A stretch of 64,000 bases of DNA from Klebsiella michiganensis (GTDB lineage: Bacteria > Pseudomonadota > Gammaproteobacteria > Enterobacterales > Enterobacteriaceae), in the NCBI RefSeq assembly GCF_002925905.1, contig NZ_PRDB01000002.1, forward strand, positions 558,001-622,000, written 5' to 3'. The notes beneath the pieces were generated by a model. The model did no database searches, was not told where the DNA came from, and saw only the letters and a program-made list of their open reading frames with translations. Shown piece after piece: positions 51,537 to 62,074 of this stretch; the stretch's first letter is position 1; every line of letters begins with the position of its first letter. The translations under genes were made by a program, and so were the position numbers.

Positions 51537-54500
51537 CTACTCCTCACCGGCCAGCCGCCGATACTGAGCAAAGCGGGCGCGCGCATCCTCCTCGGTTCTG
51601 CTAAAAAGCGCATCCGCGAGATGCGGCGTCGTTTTGTGCAGCGAGGCGTAGCGCACTTCGCCAAGCAAAAAGTCGCGGAAGCTCTCCTCCGGCTCTTCGG
51701 AATCGAGCATAAACGGCGTCTTGCCCTCCGCTTCCCGCTGCGGATGATAGCGCCACAGGTGCCAGTATCCCGCCTCAACCGCCCGTTTCGCCTCGCGCTG
51801 GCTGCAGCGCATACCGGCTTTCAGCCCGTGGTTAATGCAGGCGGCGTAGGCAATCACCAGCGACGGTCCCGGCCAGGCTTCAGCCTCGGCGATCGCGCGC
51901 AGCGTCTGATCTTTATCGGCGCCCATGGCGACCTGGGCCACGTACACATTGCCGTAGCTCATCGCCATCATGCCAAGATCTTTTTTCCGCGTGCGTTTGC
52001 CCTGCGCGGCAAACTTCGCGATGGCCGCCACCGGGGTCGATTTAGACGACTGCCCGCCGGTATTGGAGTAAACCTCGGTATCAAACACCAGAATATTCAC
52101 GTCTTCCCCGCTCGCCAGCACGTGATCGAGACCGCCGAAGCCGATATCGTAGGCCCAGCCGTCGCCGCCGAAAATCCACTGCGACCGGCGCACAAAATAG
52201 TCGCGGTTCTGCCATAGCTGCTCCAGCAGCGGCACGCCCTCTTTTTCCGCCGCCAGCCGTTCGCTGAGCCGGTCCGCGCGCTCGCGGGTACCCTCGCCTT
52301 CATCCTGCTTCGCCAGCCACTGGCGCATCGCGTCGCTAAGTTCGTCGCTGACCGGCAGCGCCAGCGCGGCGGTCATATCATCGGCGATTTGTTGACGCAC
52401 CGCCTGGCCGCCGAGCATCATGCCGAGGCCAAACTCCGCGTTATCCTCAAACAGCGAGTTCGCCCATGCCGGGCCATGGCCGCGGTGGTTGGTGGTATAG
52501 GGAATCGACGGCGCGCTGGCTCCCCAGATTGAAGAGCAGCCGGTGGCGTTAGCGATCAGCATCCGGTCGCCAAACAGCTGGGTTATCAGGCGGGCATAAG
52601 GCGTTTCGCCGCATCCCGCGCAGGCGCCGGAAAACTCCAGCAGCGGGGTTTCAAACTGGCTACCTTTGACCGTCGTCTTCCGGAACGGATTGCTCTTCGG
52701 CGTCAGCGCCAGCGCATAGTCCCAGACCGGCGCCATCTGGCGCTGGCTATCAAGAGACTGCATTTTTAACGCCTTGCCGCGCGAAGGACAGATATCCACA
52801 CAGTTGCCGCAGCCGGAGCAATCCAGCGGCGAAATAGCCAGATGGTAGTGGTACGCCTTCGCTCCCTGAGCGGGTTTGCTCAACAGCCCGGCCGGCGCGG
52901 CGTCCTGCTCTTCGCCGTTGAGCAGCGCCGGGCGGATCGCCGCGTGGGGGCAGATAAAGGCGCACTGGTTACACTGCGTGCAGCCCTCCGGCTGCCAGAC
53001 CGGCACTTCCAGCGCGATCCCGCGTTTCTCCCAGGCGGCGGTGCCCGAGGGAAAGGTGCCGTCTTCCATGCCGACAAACGCGCTTACCGGCAACTGGTCG
53101 CCGCACTGGCGGTTCATCGGCTGCAGAATATCGCAGATGAAATCCGGCATCATGGCTGAAGCCTGCGCCACGGGCTCATCCAGCGTCGCCCAGTGCGCCG
53201 GAATGGTCACCTGATGCAGCGAGGCCATGCCCAGCTCGATCGCCCGCTGGTTCATCTCGATCACCGCCGCCCCTTTGCTGCCGTAGCTTTTTTCAACCGC
53301 CTGCTTGAGGTAATCCGCCGCGGTCTGCGGGTCGATAATCGCCGCCAGCTTAAAGAACGCCGCCTGCATCAGCATATTAAAGCGCCCGCCCAGCCCGAGC
53401 TCGCGGGCGATATCCACGGCGTTCAGGGTATAAAAATGGATATTTTCCCGCGCCAGATAGCGTTTAAAGCCGACCGGCAGATGCTGTTCCAGCTCCGCAT
53501 CGGACCAGCTGCAGTTGAGTAAAAAGGTCCCGCCCGGCTTTAACCCATCCAGCAGGTCATAGCGCTCCACGTAGGACTGCTGCGAACAGGAGATAAAATC
53601 GGCCCGATGGATCAGGTAGGGCGAATTGATCGGCCGGTCGCCGAAGCGCAAATGCGAAACGGTAATGCCGCCGGATTTTTTCGAGTCATAGGAAAAGTAG
53701 GCCTGCGCGTAGAGCGGCGTTTTGTCGCCGATGATTTTGATCGCGCTTTTATTGGCCCCGACGGTGCCGTCCGAGCCCATGCCCCAAAATTTACAGGCGG
53801 TGATGCCGGCATGAGAAACCGCCAGCGTCTGCTGGCGCGGGGGCAAAGAAGTAAAGGTGACATCATCAACAATCCCGAGGGTAAACCCGTCCATCGGCAG
53901 CGGTTTATTGAGGTTGTCAAAGACCGCCGCGATATCGTTGGGCAGAACGTCCTTACCGCCAAGCGCGTAGCGGCCGCCGACAATCAGCGGCGCATCGTCG
54001 TGGTGGTAGAAGGCGTTTTTCACATCCAGGCACAGCGGTTCAGCCTGAGCGCCGGGCTCTTTGGTGCGGTCAAGGACGGCAATCCGCTGTACGGTTTTCG
54101 GCAGCTGGGCGAAGAAGTGGGCCAGCGAAAAAGGGCGAAACAGATGCACGCTGAGCAGCCCGACCTTCTCTCCCGCCGCGTTCAGCGTATCCACCACTTC
54201 CTGAACGGTGTCGCAGACCGACCCCATGGCGATAATCACCCGTTCGGCATCCGCCGCGCCGGTGTAGTTAAACAGATGGTACTCCCGGCCGGTGAGCGCG
54301 CTGATTTGCGCCATATAGCTTTCGACAATATCGGGCAGCGCCTGATAAAAACGGTTACCCGCCTCTCTTTCCTGGAAGTAGATATCCGGGTTTTGCGCCG
54401 TTCCGCGGATGACCGGATGATCCGGATGCAGCGCGTTACGGCGGAAGCTGTCGAGCGCGGCCCGGTCCAGCAGCGTCGCCAGCTGGTCATATTCCAGCAC

Positions 54501-55052
54501 CTCGATTTTTTGAATTTCGTGCGAGGTGCGGAAACCATCGAAGAAGTTAACAAACGGGATGCGTCCCTTAATCGCCGCCAGATGCGCCACCGCCGACAAA
54601 TCCATCACCTGCTGCACGTTGTTCTCCGCCAGCATCGCGCAGCCGGTCTGGCGAACCGCCATCACGTCCTGGTGATCGCCAAAAATATTCAGCGAATTGG
54701 TCGCCAGCGCCCGGGCGCTGACGTGAAAGACGCCCGGCAGCAGTTCACCGGCGATTTTGTACATGTTGGGGATCATCAGTAGCAGCCCCTGGGAAGCCGT
54801 ATAGGTGGTGGTGAGCGCCCCGGCCTGCAGCGCGCCGTGTACCGCGCCTGCCGCGCCGGCTTCCGACTGCATCTCCATTAAGCGCACCGGCTGGCCAAAG
54901 AGGTTCTTTTTCCCCTGCGCCGCCCACTCGTCGACGTTTTCCGCCATCGGCGTGGAGGGGGTAATGGGGTAAATCGCCGCGACCTCGGTAAAGGCATAAG
55001 AGATCCAGGCCGCCGCGGCGTTGCCATCCATTGTTTTCATTTTTCCGGACAT
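51537..55052 (-). CDS. nifJ: Pyruvate:flavodoxin oxidoreductase NifJ
   Basis: Oxidises pyruvate to acetyl-CoA with thiamine pyrophosphate and passes electrons to flavodoxin for nitrogenase. It is a 1171-residue single-chain enzyme: N-terminal domains (YAFTEVAAIYPITPSTPMAE), two 4Fe-4S motifs CTQCNQCAFICP and CSGCGNCVDICP, another Cys group CAGCGETPYARL, and the TPP region with GGDGWAYDIGFGGLDHVLAS. It is transcribed away from nifH under its own sigma-54 promoter and NifA site. Confidence 0.97.
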   Translation of the reverse strand: MSGKMKTMDGNAAAAWISYAFTEVAAIYPITPSTPMAENVDEWAAQGKKNLFGQPVRLMEMQSEAGAAGAVHGALQAGALTTTYTASQGLLLMIPNMYKIAGELLPGVFHVSARALATNSLNIFGDHQDVMAVRQTGCAMLAENNVQQVMDLSAVAHLAAIKGRIPFVNFFDGFRTSHEIQKIEVLEYDQLATLLDRAALDSFRRNALHPDHPVIRGTAQNPDIYFQEREAGNRFYQALPDIVESYMAQISALTGREYHLFNYTGAADAERVIIAMGSVCDTVQEVVDTLNAAGEKVGLLSVHLFRPFSLAHFFAQLPKTVQRIAVLDRTKEPGAQAEPLCLDVKNAFYHHDDAPLIVGGRYALGGKDVLPNDIAAVFDNLNKPLPMDGFTLGIVDDVTFTSLPPRQQTLAVSHAGITACKFWGMGSDGTVGANKSAIKIIGDKTPLYAQAYFSYDSKKSGGITVSHLRFGDRPINSPYLIHRADFISCSQQSYVERYDLLDGLKPGGTFLLNCSWSDAELEQHLPVGFKRYLARENIHFYTLNAVDIARELGLGGRFNMLMQAAFFKLAAIIDPQTAADYLKQAVEKSYGSKGAAVIEMNQRAIELGMASLHQVTIPAHWATLDEPVAQASAMMPDFICDILQPMNRQCGDQLPVSAFVGMEDGTFPSGTAAWEKRGIALEVPVWQPEGCTQCNQCAFICPHAAIRPALLNGEEQDAAPAGLLSKPAQGAKAYHYHLAISPLDCSGCGNCVDICPSRGKALKMQSLDSQRQMAPVWDYALALTPKSNPFRKTTVKGSQFETPLLEFSGACAGCGETPYARLITQLFGDRMLIANATGCSSIWGASAPSIPYTTNHRGHGPAWANSLFEDNAEFGLGMMLGGQAVRQQIADDMTAALALPVSDELSDAMRQWLAKQDEGEGTRERADRLSERLAAEKEGVPLLEQLWQNRDYFVRRSQWIFGGDGWAYDIGFGGLDHVLASGEDVNILVFDTEVYSNTGGQSSKSTPVAAIAKFAAQGKRTRKKDLGMMAMSYGNVYVAQVAMGADKDQTLRAIAEAEAWPGPSLVIAYAACINHGLKAGMRCSQREAKRAVEAGYWHLWRYHPQREAEGKTPFMLDSEEPEESFRDFLLGEVRYASLHKTTPHLADALFSRTEEDARARFAQYRRLAGEE

Positions 55053-55121
55053 TGTTCAATCCTCGAAGGTGAGAGGCATCTTCGCCGCCTCAAATAAGCG
55101 GCAAACCCAGTTGTTGCCTCA

Positions 55122-55137
55122 AGCACAGCCTGTGCCA
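55122..55137 (-). promoter_or_regulatory. Sigma-54 promoter of nifJ
   Basis: On the minus strand TGGCACAGGCTGTGCT has GG and GC 10 bp apart. It lies 70 bp before the nifJ ATG. Confidence 0.85.
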
Positions 55138-55243
55138 GCTCGCGGATGACAGAATAGTTGGCGCGAATTCAAAGCGTTATGAAGATAAAGGCAACGCAGC
55201 GCGCCGAGAGATTGCGTGGAACAAGACACAGGGGACGACAAGC

Positions 55244-55259
55244 TGTTGAACAGACGACA
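55244..55259. promoter_or_regulatory. NifA upstream activator site (nifJ side)
   Basis: TGT-N10-ACA with N10 = TGAACAGACG. It is centred about 140 bp from the predicted nifJ start and about 175 bp from that of nifH, so it could serve either. Confidence 0.7.
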
Positions 55260-55289
55260 AACCGCCACAATGGCCCCGGCAGGCGGAAT

Positions 55290-55305
55290 TGTTCTGTTTC
55301 CCACA
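55290..55305. promoter_or_regulatory. NifA upstream activator site of nifH
   Basis: TGTTCTGTTTCCCACA is TGT-N10-ACA, the sequence I recall for the K. pneumoniae nifH site. It lies about 130 bp before the predicted start. The AT-rich DNA at 55350-55392 between it and the promoter would suit IHF bending. Confidence 0.85.
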
Positions 55306-55381
55306 TTTGGTCGCCTTATTGTGCCGTTTTGTTTTACGCCCTGCGCGGCAATGAATTAATAAATTCATAAAAATCATATAA

Positions 55382-56338
<957 letters not shown>

Positions 56339-56351
56339 GCACAGGACAATT

Positions 56352-57803
56352 ATGATGACCAACGCAACGGGCGAACGTAATCTGGCGCTGATCCAGGAAG
56401 TCCTGGAGGTGTTCCCGGAAACCGCGCGAAAAGAGCGCAGAAAGCACATGATGGTCAGCGATCCGCAAATGGAGAGCGTCGGCAAGTGCATTATCTCTAA
56501 CCGCAAATCACAACCCGGCGTGATGACCGTGCGCGGCTGCGCCTACGCCGGTTCCAAAGGGGTGGTATTCGGGCCAATCAAGGATATGGCCCACATCTCG
56601 CACGGGCCGGTCGGCTGCGGCCAGTATTCCCGCGCCGGACGACGCAATTACTACACCGGGGTCAGCGGCGTCGATAGCTTCGGCACGCTGAACTTCACCT
56701 CTGATTTTCAGGAGCGCGACATCGTCTTCGGCGGCGATAAAAAGCTCAGCAAGCTGATTGAAGAGATGGAGCTGCTGTTCCCGCTCACCAAAGGGATCAC
56801 CATTCAGTCGGAATGCCCGGTAGGGCTGATCGGCGATGATATCAGCGCGGTGGCCAACGCCAGCAGCAAAGCGCTGGATAAACCGGTGATCCCGGTACGC
56901 TGCGAAGGCTTTCGCGGCGTCTCGCAGTCGCTGGGGCACCATATCGCCAACGACGTGGTGCGCGACTGGATCCTTAACAATCGCGAAGGACAGCCGTTTG
57001 AAACCACCCCTTACGATGTGGCGATCATCGGCGACTACAACATCGGCGGCGACGCCTGGGCCTCGCGCATTCTGCTGGAAGAGATGGGGCTACGGGTGGT
57101 CGCGCAGTGGTCCGGCGACGGCACGCTGGTGGAGATGGAGAACACCCCATTCGTCAAGCTGAACCTGGTTCACTGTTACCGTTCGATGAACTATATCGCC
57201 CGCCATATGGAGGAGAAACATCAGATTCCGTGGATGGAGTACAACTTCTTCGGGCCGACCAAAATCGCCGAATCGCTGCGCAAAATCGCCGACCAGTTCG
57301 ACGATACCATTCGCGCGAACGCCGAAGCGGTGATCGCCAGATATGAGGGGCAGATGGCGGCGATTATCGCCAAATATCGCCCGCGCCTGGAGGGGCGTAA
57401 GGTGCTGCTCTATATGGGCGGCCTGCGGCCACGCCACGTTATCGGCGCCTACGAGGATCTCGGGATGGAGATCATCGCCGCCGGCTACGAGTTTGCCCAT
57501 AACGATGACTACGACCGCACCCTGCCGGATCTGAAAGAGGGCACGCTGCTGTTCGATGACGCCAGCAGCTATGAGCTGGAAGCGTTCGTCAAGGCGCTGA
57601 AGCCCGACCTTATCGGCTCCGGCATCAAGGAAAAATATATCTTCCAGAAAATGGGCGTGCCGTTCCGCCAGATGCACTCGTGGGACTATTCCGGCCCTTA
57701 CCACGGCTACGATGGTTTCGCCATTTTCGCCCGCGATATGGATATGACCCTGAACAACCCGGCGTGGAACGAACTGACCGCCCCGTGGCTGAAGTCTGCG
57801 TGA
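56352..57803 (+). CDS. nifD: Nitrogenase MoFe protein alpha chain NifD
   Basis: 483 residues. P-cluster ligands are Cys63, Cys89 and Cys155; FeMo-cofactor ligands are Cys275 (VHCYRS) and His442 (QMHSWDYSG). ATG 56352 ([10 protein letters not shown]) is chosen because AGGA lies upstream and it matches the known N-terminus; an in-frame start at 56304 would overlap nifH. It lies 13 bp after nifH. The sequence is almost that of the K. oxytoca M5al protein as I remember it, with a few conservative changes. Confidence 0.98.
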   Translation: MMTNATGERNLALIQEVLEVFPETARKERRKHMMVSDPQMESVGKCIISNRKSQPGVMTVRGCAYAGSKGVVFGPIKDMAHISHGPVGCGQYSRAGRRNYYTGVSGVDSFGTLNFTSDFQERDIVFGGDKKLSKLIEEMELLFPLTKGITIQSECPVGLIGDDISAVANASSKALDKPVIPVRCEGFRGVSQSLGHHIANDVVRDWILNNREGQPFETTPYDVAIIGDYNIGGDAWASRILLEEMGLRVVAQWSGDGTLVEMENTPFVKLNLVHCYRSMNYIARHMEEKHQIPWMEYNFFGPTKIAESLRKIADQFDDTIRANAEAVIARYEGQMAAIIAKYRPRLEGRKVLLYMGGLRPRHVIGAYEDLGMEIIAAGYEFAHNDDYDRTLPDLKEGTLLFDDASSYELEAFVKALKPDLIGSGIKEKYIFQKMGVPFRQMHSWDYSGPYHGYDGFAIFARDMDMTLNNPAWNELTAPWLKSA

Positions 57804-57858
57804 TTGCCCACTCACTGTCCCGTCTGTTCACCGATTTGTGGCGCGGGAGGAGAACACC

Positions 57859-59421
57859 ATGAGCCAAACGATTGATAAAATTAATAGCTGTTATCCGCTA
57901 TTCGAACAGGATGAATACCAGGAGCTGTTTCGCAATAAGCGGCAGCTGGAAGAGGCGCACGATGCGCAGCGCGTGCAGGAGGTCTTTGCCTGGACCACCA
58001 CCGCCGAGTATGAAGCGCTGAACTTCCAGCGCGAGGCGCTGACCGTTGACCCGGCGAAAGCCTGCCAGCCGCTTGGTGCGGTGCTTTGCTCGCTGGGATT
58101 TGCCAACACCCTGCCGTACGTGCACGGCTCTCAGGGGTGCGTGGCCTACTTTCGCACCTATTTTAACCGCCATTTCAAAGAGCCGATCGCCTGCGTCTCC
58201 GACTCGATGACCGAAGACGCGGCGGTCTTCGGCGGCAACAACAATATGAATCTGGGCCTGCAGAACGCCAGCGCGCTGTACAAACCGGAGATCATTGCGG
58301 TGTCCACCACCTGCATGGCGGAAGTTATCGGCGATGACCTGCAGGCGTTTATCGCCAACGCTAAAAAAGATGGCTTCGTCGACAGCAGCATCGCCGTGCC
58401 CCACGCCCATACGCCAAGCTTTATCGGCAGCCACGTCACCGGCTGGGATAACATGTTTGAAGGCTTCGCCAAAACCTTTACCGCGGACTATCAGGGGCAG
58501 CCGGGCAAACTGCCGAAGCTCAATCTGGTGACCGGCTTTGAAACCTATCTCGGCAACTTCCGCGTATTAAAGCGGATGATGGAACAGATGGCGGTACCGT
58601 GCAGCCTGCTCTCCGATCCGTCGGAAGTACTCGACACGCCCGCCGACGGCCACTACCGGATGTATTCCGGCGGCACCACGCAGCAGGAGATGAAAGAGGC
58701 CCCTGACGCCATCGATACGCTACTCCTGCAGCCGTGGCAGCTGCTGAAGAGCAAAAAAGTGGTGCAGGAGATGTGGAACCAACCCGCCACCGAGGTCGCC
58801 ATTCCGCTGGGGCTGGCCGCCACCGATGAACTGCTGATGACCGTCAGCCAGCTTAGCGGCAAGCCAATTGCCGACGCCCTCACCCTTGAGCGCGGCCGGC
58901 TGGTTGACATGATGCTCGATTCCCACACCTGGCTGCACGGCAAGAAGTTTGGCCTGTACGGCGATCCGGACTTCGTGATGGGCCTCACCCGCTTCCTGCT
59001 GGAGCTGGGCTGCGAGCCGACGGTGATCCTGAGCCATAACGCCAACAAACGCTGGCAAAAAGCGATGAAGAAAATGCTCGATGCCTCGCCGTACGGGCGC
59101 GATAGCGAAGTGTTTATCAACTGCGATTTGTGGCACTTCCGTTCGCTGATGTTCACCCGTCAGCCGGACTTTATGATCGGCAACTCCTACGGCAAATTTA
59201 TCCAGCGCGATACCCTGGCGAAGGGCAAAGCCTTTGAAGTGCCGCTTATCCGCCTCGGCTTTCCGCTGTTCGACCGCCACCATCTGCACCGCCAGACAAC
59301 CTGGGGTTATGAAGGGGCGATGAACATTGTGACGACGCTGGTGAACGCCGTGCTGGAGAAACTGGATAGCGATACCAGCCAGCTGGGCAAAACCGATTAC
59401 AGCTTCGATCTCGTCCGTTAA
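57859..59421 (+). CDS. nifK: Nitrogenase MoFe protein beta chain NifK
   Basis: 520 residues, partner of NifD in the alpha2-beta2 MoFe protein. P-cluster ligands are Cys69, Cys94 (GSQGCVAYFR) and Cys152 (STTCMAEV). ATG 57859 follows GGGAGGAG and gives the known start MSQTIDKINSCYPLF. A 55-bp gap separates it from nifD, and a strong hairpin follows its stop. Confidence 0.98.
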   Translation: MSQTIDKINSCYPLFEQDEYQELFRNKRQLEEAHDAQRVQEVFAWTTTAEYEALNFQREALTVDPAKACQPLGAVLCSLGFANTLPYVHGSQGCVAYFRTYFNRHFKEPIACVSDSMTEDAAVFGGNNNMNLGLQNASALYKPEIIAVSTTCMAEVIGDDLQAFIANAKKDGFVDSSIAVPHAHTPSFIGSHVTGWDNMFEGFAKTFTADYQGQPGKLPKLNLVTGFETYLGNFRVLKRMMEQMAVPCSLLSDPSEVLDTPADGHYRMYSGGTTQQEMKEAPDAIDTLLLQPWQLLKSKKVVQEMWNQPATEVAIPLGLAATDELLMTVSQLSGKPIADALTLERGRLVDMMLDSHTWLHGKKFGLYGDPDFVMGLTRFLLELGCEPTVILSHNANKRWQKAMKKMLDASPYGRDSEVFINCDLWHFRSLMFTRQPDFMIGNSYGKFIQRDTLAKGKAFEVPLIRLGFPLFDRHHLHRQTTWGYEGAMNIVTTLVNAVLEKLDSDTSQLGKTDYSFDLVR

Positions 59422-59430
59422 CCATCAGGT

Positions 59431-59449
59431 GCCCCGCGTCATGCGGGGC
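59431..59449 (+). promoter_or_regulatory. Intercistronic hairpin between nifK and nifT
   Basis: Perfect 7-bp arms GCCCCGC and GCGGGGC around GTCAT, with no T tract. It could protect nifHDK mRNA or reduce downstream expression rather than terminate. Confidence 0.6.
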
Positions 59450-59460
59450 CAGGAGGGAGT

Positions 59461-59679
59461 ATGCCCATCGTGATTTTCCGTGAGCGCGGCGCGGACCTGT
59501 ACGCCTATATCGCGAAACAGGATCTGGAAGCGCGAGTGATCCAGATTGAGCATAACGACGCTGAACGCTGGGGCGGCGCGATTTCGCTGGAGGGGGGACG
59601 CCGCTACTACGTGCATCCGCAGCCGGGGCGTCCCGTCTTTCCGATAAGCCTGCGCGCGACGCGCAATACCTTGATATAA
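59461..59679 (+). CDS. nifT: NifT/FixU family protein
   Basis: A 72-residue protein with the family sequence MPIVIFRERGADLYAYIAKQ and YYVHPQPGRPVFPISL. AGGAGGGAGT precedes the ATG. It is always found after nifK in this cluster type. Its exact role is unclear; in Klebsiella it is reported as dispensable. Confidence 0.93.
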   Translation: MPIVIFRERGADLYAYIAKQDLEARVIQIEHNDAERWGGAISLEGGRRYYVHPQPGRPVFPISLRATRNTLI

Positions 59680-59689
59680 GGAGCTGGTG

Positions 59690-60352
59690 ATGCCCGACAA
59701 CGATACCCTATTCTGGCGTATGCTGGCGCTGTTTCAGTCCCTGCCGGACCTGCAGCCGGCGCAAATCGTCGACTGGCTGGCGCAGGAGAGCGGCGAGACG
59801 CTGACGCCAGCGCGTCTGGCGACCCTGACCCAGCCGCAGCTGGCCGCCAGCTTTCCCTCCGCGACGGCGGTGATGTCCCCCGCACGCTGGTCGCGGGTGA
59901 TGGCGAGCCTGCAGGGCGCGCTGCCCGCCCATTTACGCATCGTTCGCCCTGCCCAGCGCACGCCGCAGCTGCTGGCGGCATTTTGCTCCCAGGATGGGCT
60001 GGTGATTAACGGCCATTTCGGCCAGGGACGACTGTTTTTTATCTACGCGTTCGATGAGCAAGGCGGCTGGCTGCACGATCTGCGCCGCTATCCCTCCGCC
60101 GCCCACCAGCAGGAGGCCAACGAAGTGCGCGCCCGGCTTATTGAGGACTGTCAGCTGCTGTTTTGCCAGGAGATCGGCGGGCCCGCCGCCGCGCGGCTGA
60201 TCCGCCATCGCATCCACCCGATGAAAGCGCAGCCCGGGACGACGATTCATGCGCAGTGCGAGGCGATCAATACGCTGCTGGCCGGCCGTTTGCCGCCGTG
60301 GCTGGCGAAGCGGCTTAACCGGGATAATCCTCTGGAAGAACGCGTTTTTTAA
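59690..60352 (+). CDS. nifY: NifY, apo-nitrogenase/FeMo-cofactor insertion factor
   Basis: A 220-residue protein. The N-terminal part (DNDTLFWRMLALFQSLPDLQ) is NifY-specific. The C-terminal part (about 85-220, VINGHFGQGRLFFIYAFDEQ) is the dinitrogenase iron-molybdenum cofactor binding fold shared with NifX. It binds apo-MoFe protein and helps cofactor insertion. ATG 59690 with AAGGAG is preferred over the GTG just before it. It ends the nifHDKTY unit, followed by a terminator. Confidence 0.94.
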   Translation: MPDNDTLFWRMLALFQSLPDLQPAQIVDWLAQESGETLTPARLATLTQPQLAASFPSATAVMSPARWSRVMASLQGALPAHLRIVRPAQRTPQLLAAFCSQDGLVINGHFGQGRLFFIYAFDEQGGWLHDLRRYPSAAHQQEANEVRARLIEDCQLLFCQEIGGPAAARLIRHRIHPMKAQPGTTIHAQCEAINTLLAGRLPPWLAKRLNRDNPLEERVF

Positions 60353-60371
60353 TCCCTGTTTTGTGCTTGTT

Positions 60372-60398
60372 GCCCGCTGACCCCGCGGGCTTTTTTTT
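60372..60398 (+). terminator. Rho-independent terminator after nifY
   Basis: GCCCGC and GCGGGC arms around TGACCCC, followed by eight Ts. It closes nifHDKTY. Confidence 0.9.
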
Positions 60399-60579
60399 GC
60401 GTATGGACGCTCTTCCCGCGTGAGGGTCAGGCATTATTCCGTTCAGGGGAATATTCCGTTCACGGTTGTTCCGGGCTTCTTGATGCGCCTCCCCCCCTCG
60501 CTGCCAGCCTTCCAGCAACAAATAGCCATGCCAGCGCGATAGGTCGTAAAGCATTACATGCCGTCAATCCCTTGTCCGA
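60399..60579. other. nifY-nifE spacer
   Basis: No gene is seen. Two copies of ATTCCGTTCA (60436-60445 and 60453-60462) are 17 bp apart and flank GGGGAAT. Confidence 0.5.
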
Positions 60580-60606
60580 TTGTTGGCTTTGTCGCAAAGC
60601 CAACAA
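60580..60606. promoter_or_regulatory. NifA site of nifE inside a perfect long dyad
   Basis: TTGTTGGCTTTG and CAAAGCCAACAA are perfect 12-bp arms around TCG. Within it, TGT-N10-ACA (60590-60605, N10 = CGCAAAGCCA) fits the NifA consensus and lies about 65-70 bp before the predicted nifE start site. Confidence 0.7.
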
Positions 60607-60638
60607 CCCTTTTTCTTTAAATATCAAGGCACCGCTTA

Positions 60639-60654
60639 TGGAGCGCGAATTGCA
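60639..60654 (+). promoter_or_regulatory. Sigma-54 promoter of nifE
   Basis: TGGAGCGCGAATTGCA has GG and GC 10 bp apart and lies 36 bp before the nifE ATG. Confidence 0.85.
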
Positions 60655-60690
60655 TCTTCCCCCTCATCCCCCACCGTCAACGAGGTCACT

Positions 60691-62064
60691 ATGAAGGGAA
60701 ATGAAATTCTGGCGCTGCTGGATGAACCGGCTTGTGAACACAACCATAAACAAAAATCCGGCTGCAGCGCGCCCAAACCCGGCGCCACCGCCGGCGGCTG
60801 CGCGTTCGACGGCGCGCAGATAACCCTGCTGCCCATCGCCGACGTGGCGCATCTGGTCCACGGCCCGATCGGCTGCGCCGGAAGCTCATGGGATAACCGC
60901 GGCAGCGCCAGCTCCGGCCCCACCCTTAATCGGCTCGGGTTCACCACCGATCTCAACGAACAGGACGTGATTATGGGCCGCGGCGAACGCCGCCTGTTTC
61001 ACGCCGTGCGCCATATCGTCACCCGCTATCATCCGGCGGCGGTCTTTATCTACAACACCTGCGTACCGGCCATGGAGGGCGATGACCTCGAAGCGGTATG
61101 CCAGGCCGCGCAGACCGCCACCGGCGTACCGGTTATCGCCATTGACGCCGCCGGTTTCTACGGCAGTAAAAATCTCGGTAACCGGCTGGCCGGCGAGGTC
61201 ATGGTGAAACGGGTAATCGGTCAGCGCGAGCCCGCGCCCTGGCCGGAGAGCACGCCCTTTGCCCCGGAGCAGCGTCACGATATTGGCCTGATTGGCGAAT
61301 TCAATATTGCCGGCGAGTTCTGGCATATTCAGCCGCTGCTCGACGAGCTGGGGATCCGCGTACTCGGCAGCCTCTCCGGCGATGGCCGTTTCGCCGAGAT
61401 CCAGACCATGCATCGGGCGCAGGCCAATATGCTGGTCTGCTCGCGGGCGCTAATTAACGTCGCCAGAGCCCTGGAGCTGCGCTACGGCACGCCGTGGTTC
61501 GAAGGCAGCTTCTACGGGATCCGCGCCACCTCCGACGCCCTGCGCCAGCTGGCGGCGCTGCTGGGCGACGACGACCTTAGCCAGCGCACCGAAGCGCTGA
61601 TTGCGCGGGAGGAACAGGCGGCGGAACTGGCGCTACAGCCGTGGCGCGAACGGCTGCGCGGCCGCAAAGCGCTGCTCTATACCGGCGGGGTGAAATCCTG
61701 GTCGGTGGTCTCGGCGCTGCAGGATTTGGGCATGACCGTGGTGGCAACCGGTACGCGTAAATCCACCGAAGAGGATAAACAGCGGATCCGCGAGCTGATG
61801 GGCGAAGAGGCGGTAATGCTGGAAGAGGGCAACGCCCGCACGCTGCTGGATGTGGTCTATCGCTATCAGGCCGACCTGATGATTGCCGGCGGACGCAATA
61901 TGTACACCGCCTATAAAGCCAGGCTGCCGTTTCTCGATATCAATCAGGAGCGCGAACACGCCTTTGCCGGCTACAAGGGGATCGTCACCCTCGCCCGCCA
62001 GCTGTGTCAGACCATCGACAGTCCCATCTGGCCGCAAACCCATGCCCGCGCCCCGTGGCACTAA
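60691..62064 (+). CDS. nifE: FeMo-cofactor scaffold protein NifE
   Basis: With NifN it forms the alpha2-beta2 scaffold on which NifB-cofactor matures into FeMo-cofactor. It has 457 residues and is homologous to NifD ([48 protein letters not shown]). ATG 60691 gives the known start [20 protein letters not shown], with GAGGT upstream. A longer open frame upstream runs through the sigma-54 promoter and is not coding. Confidence 0.97.
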   Translation: MKGNEILALLDEPACEHNHKQKSGCSAPKPGATAGGCAFDGAQITLLPIADVAHLVHGPIGCAGSSWDNRGSASSGPTLNRLGFTTDLNEQDVIMGRGERRLFHAVRHIVTRYHPAAVFIYNTCVPAMEGDDLEAVCQAAQTATGVPVIAIDAAGFYGSKNLGNRLAGEVMVKRVIGQREPAPWPESTPFAPEQRHDIGLIGEFNIAGEFWHIQPLLDELGIRVLGSLSGDGRFAEIQTMHRAQANMLVCSRALINVARALELRYGTPWFEGSFYGIRATSDALRQLAALLGDDDLSQRTEALIAREEQAAELALQPWRERLRGRKALLYTGGVKSWSVVSALQDLGMTVVATGTRKSTEEDKQRIRELMGEEAVMLEEGNARTLLDVVYRYQADLMIAGGRNMYTAYKARLPFLDINQEREHAFAGYKGIVTLARQLCQTIDSPIWPQTHARAPWH

Positions 62065-62074
62065 GGAGTTCACC

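Noticed and set aside
53607..54782. Plus-strand open frame (391 codons) opposite nifJ
   Set aside because: It is antisense to nifJ, without a Shine-Dalgarno or a recognisable domain.
60580..60690. N-terminal extension of NifE
   Set aside because: The open frame crosses the NifA site and the sigma-54 promoter; ATG 60691 gives the known NifE start.
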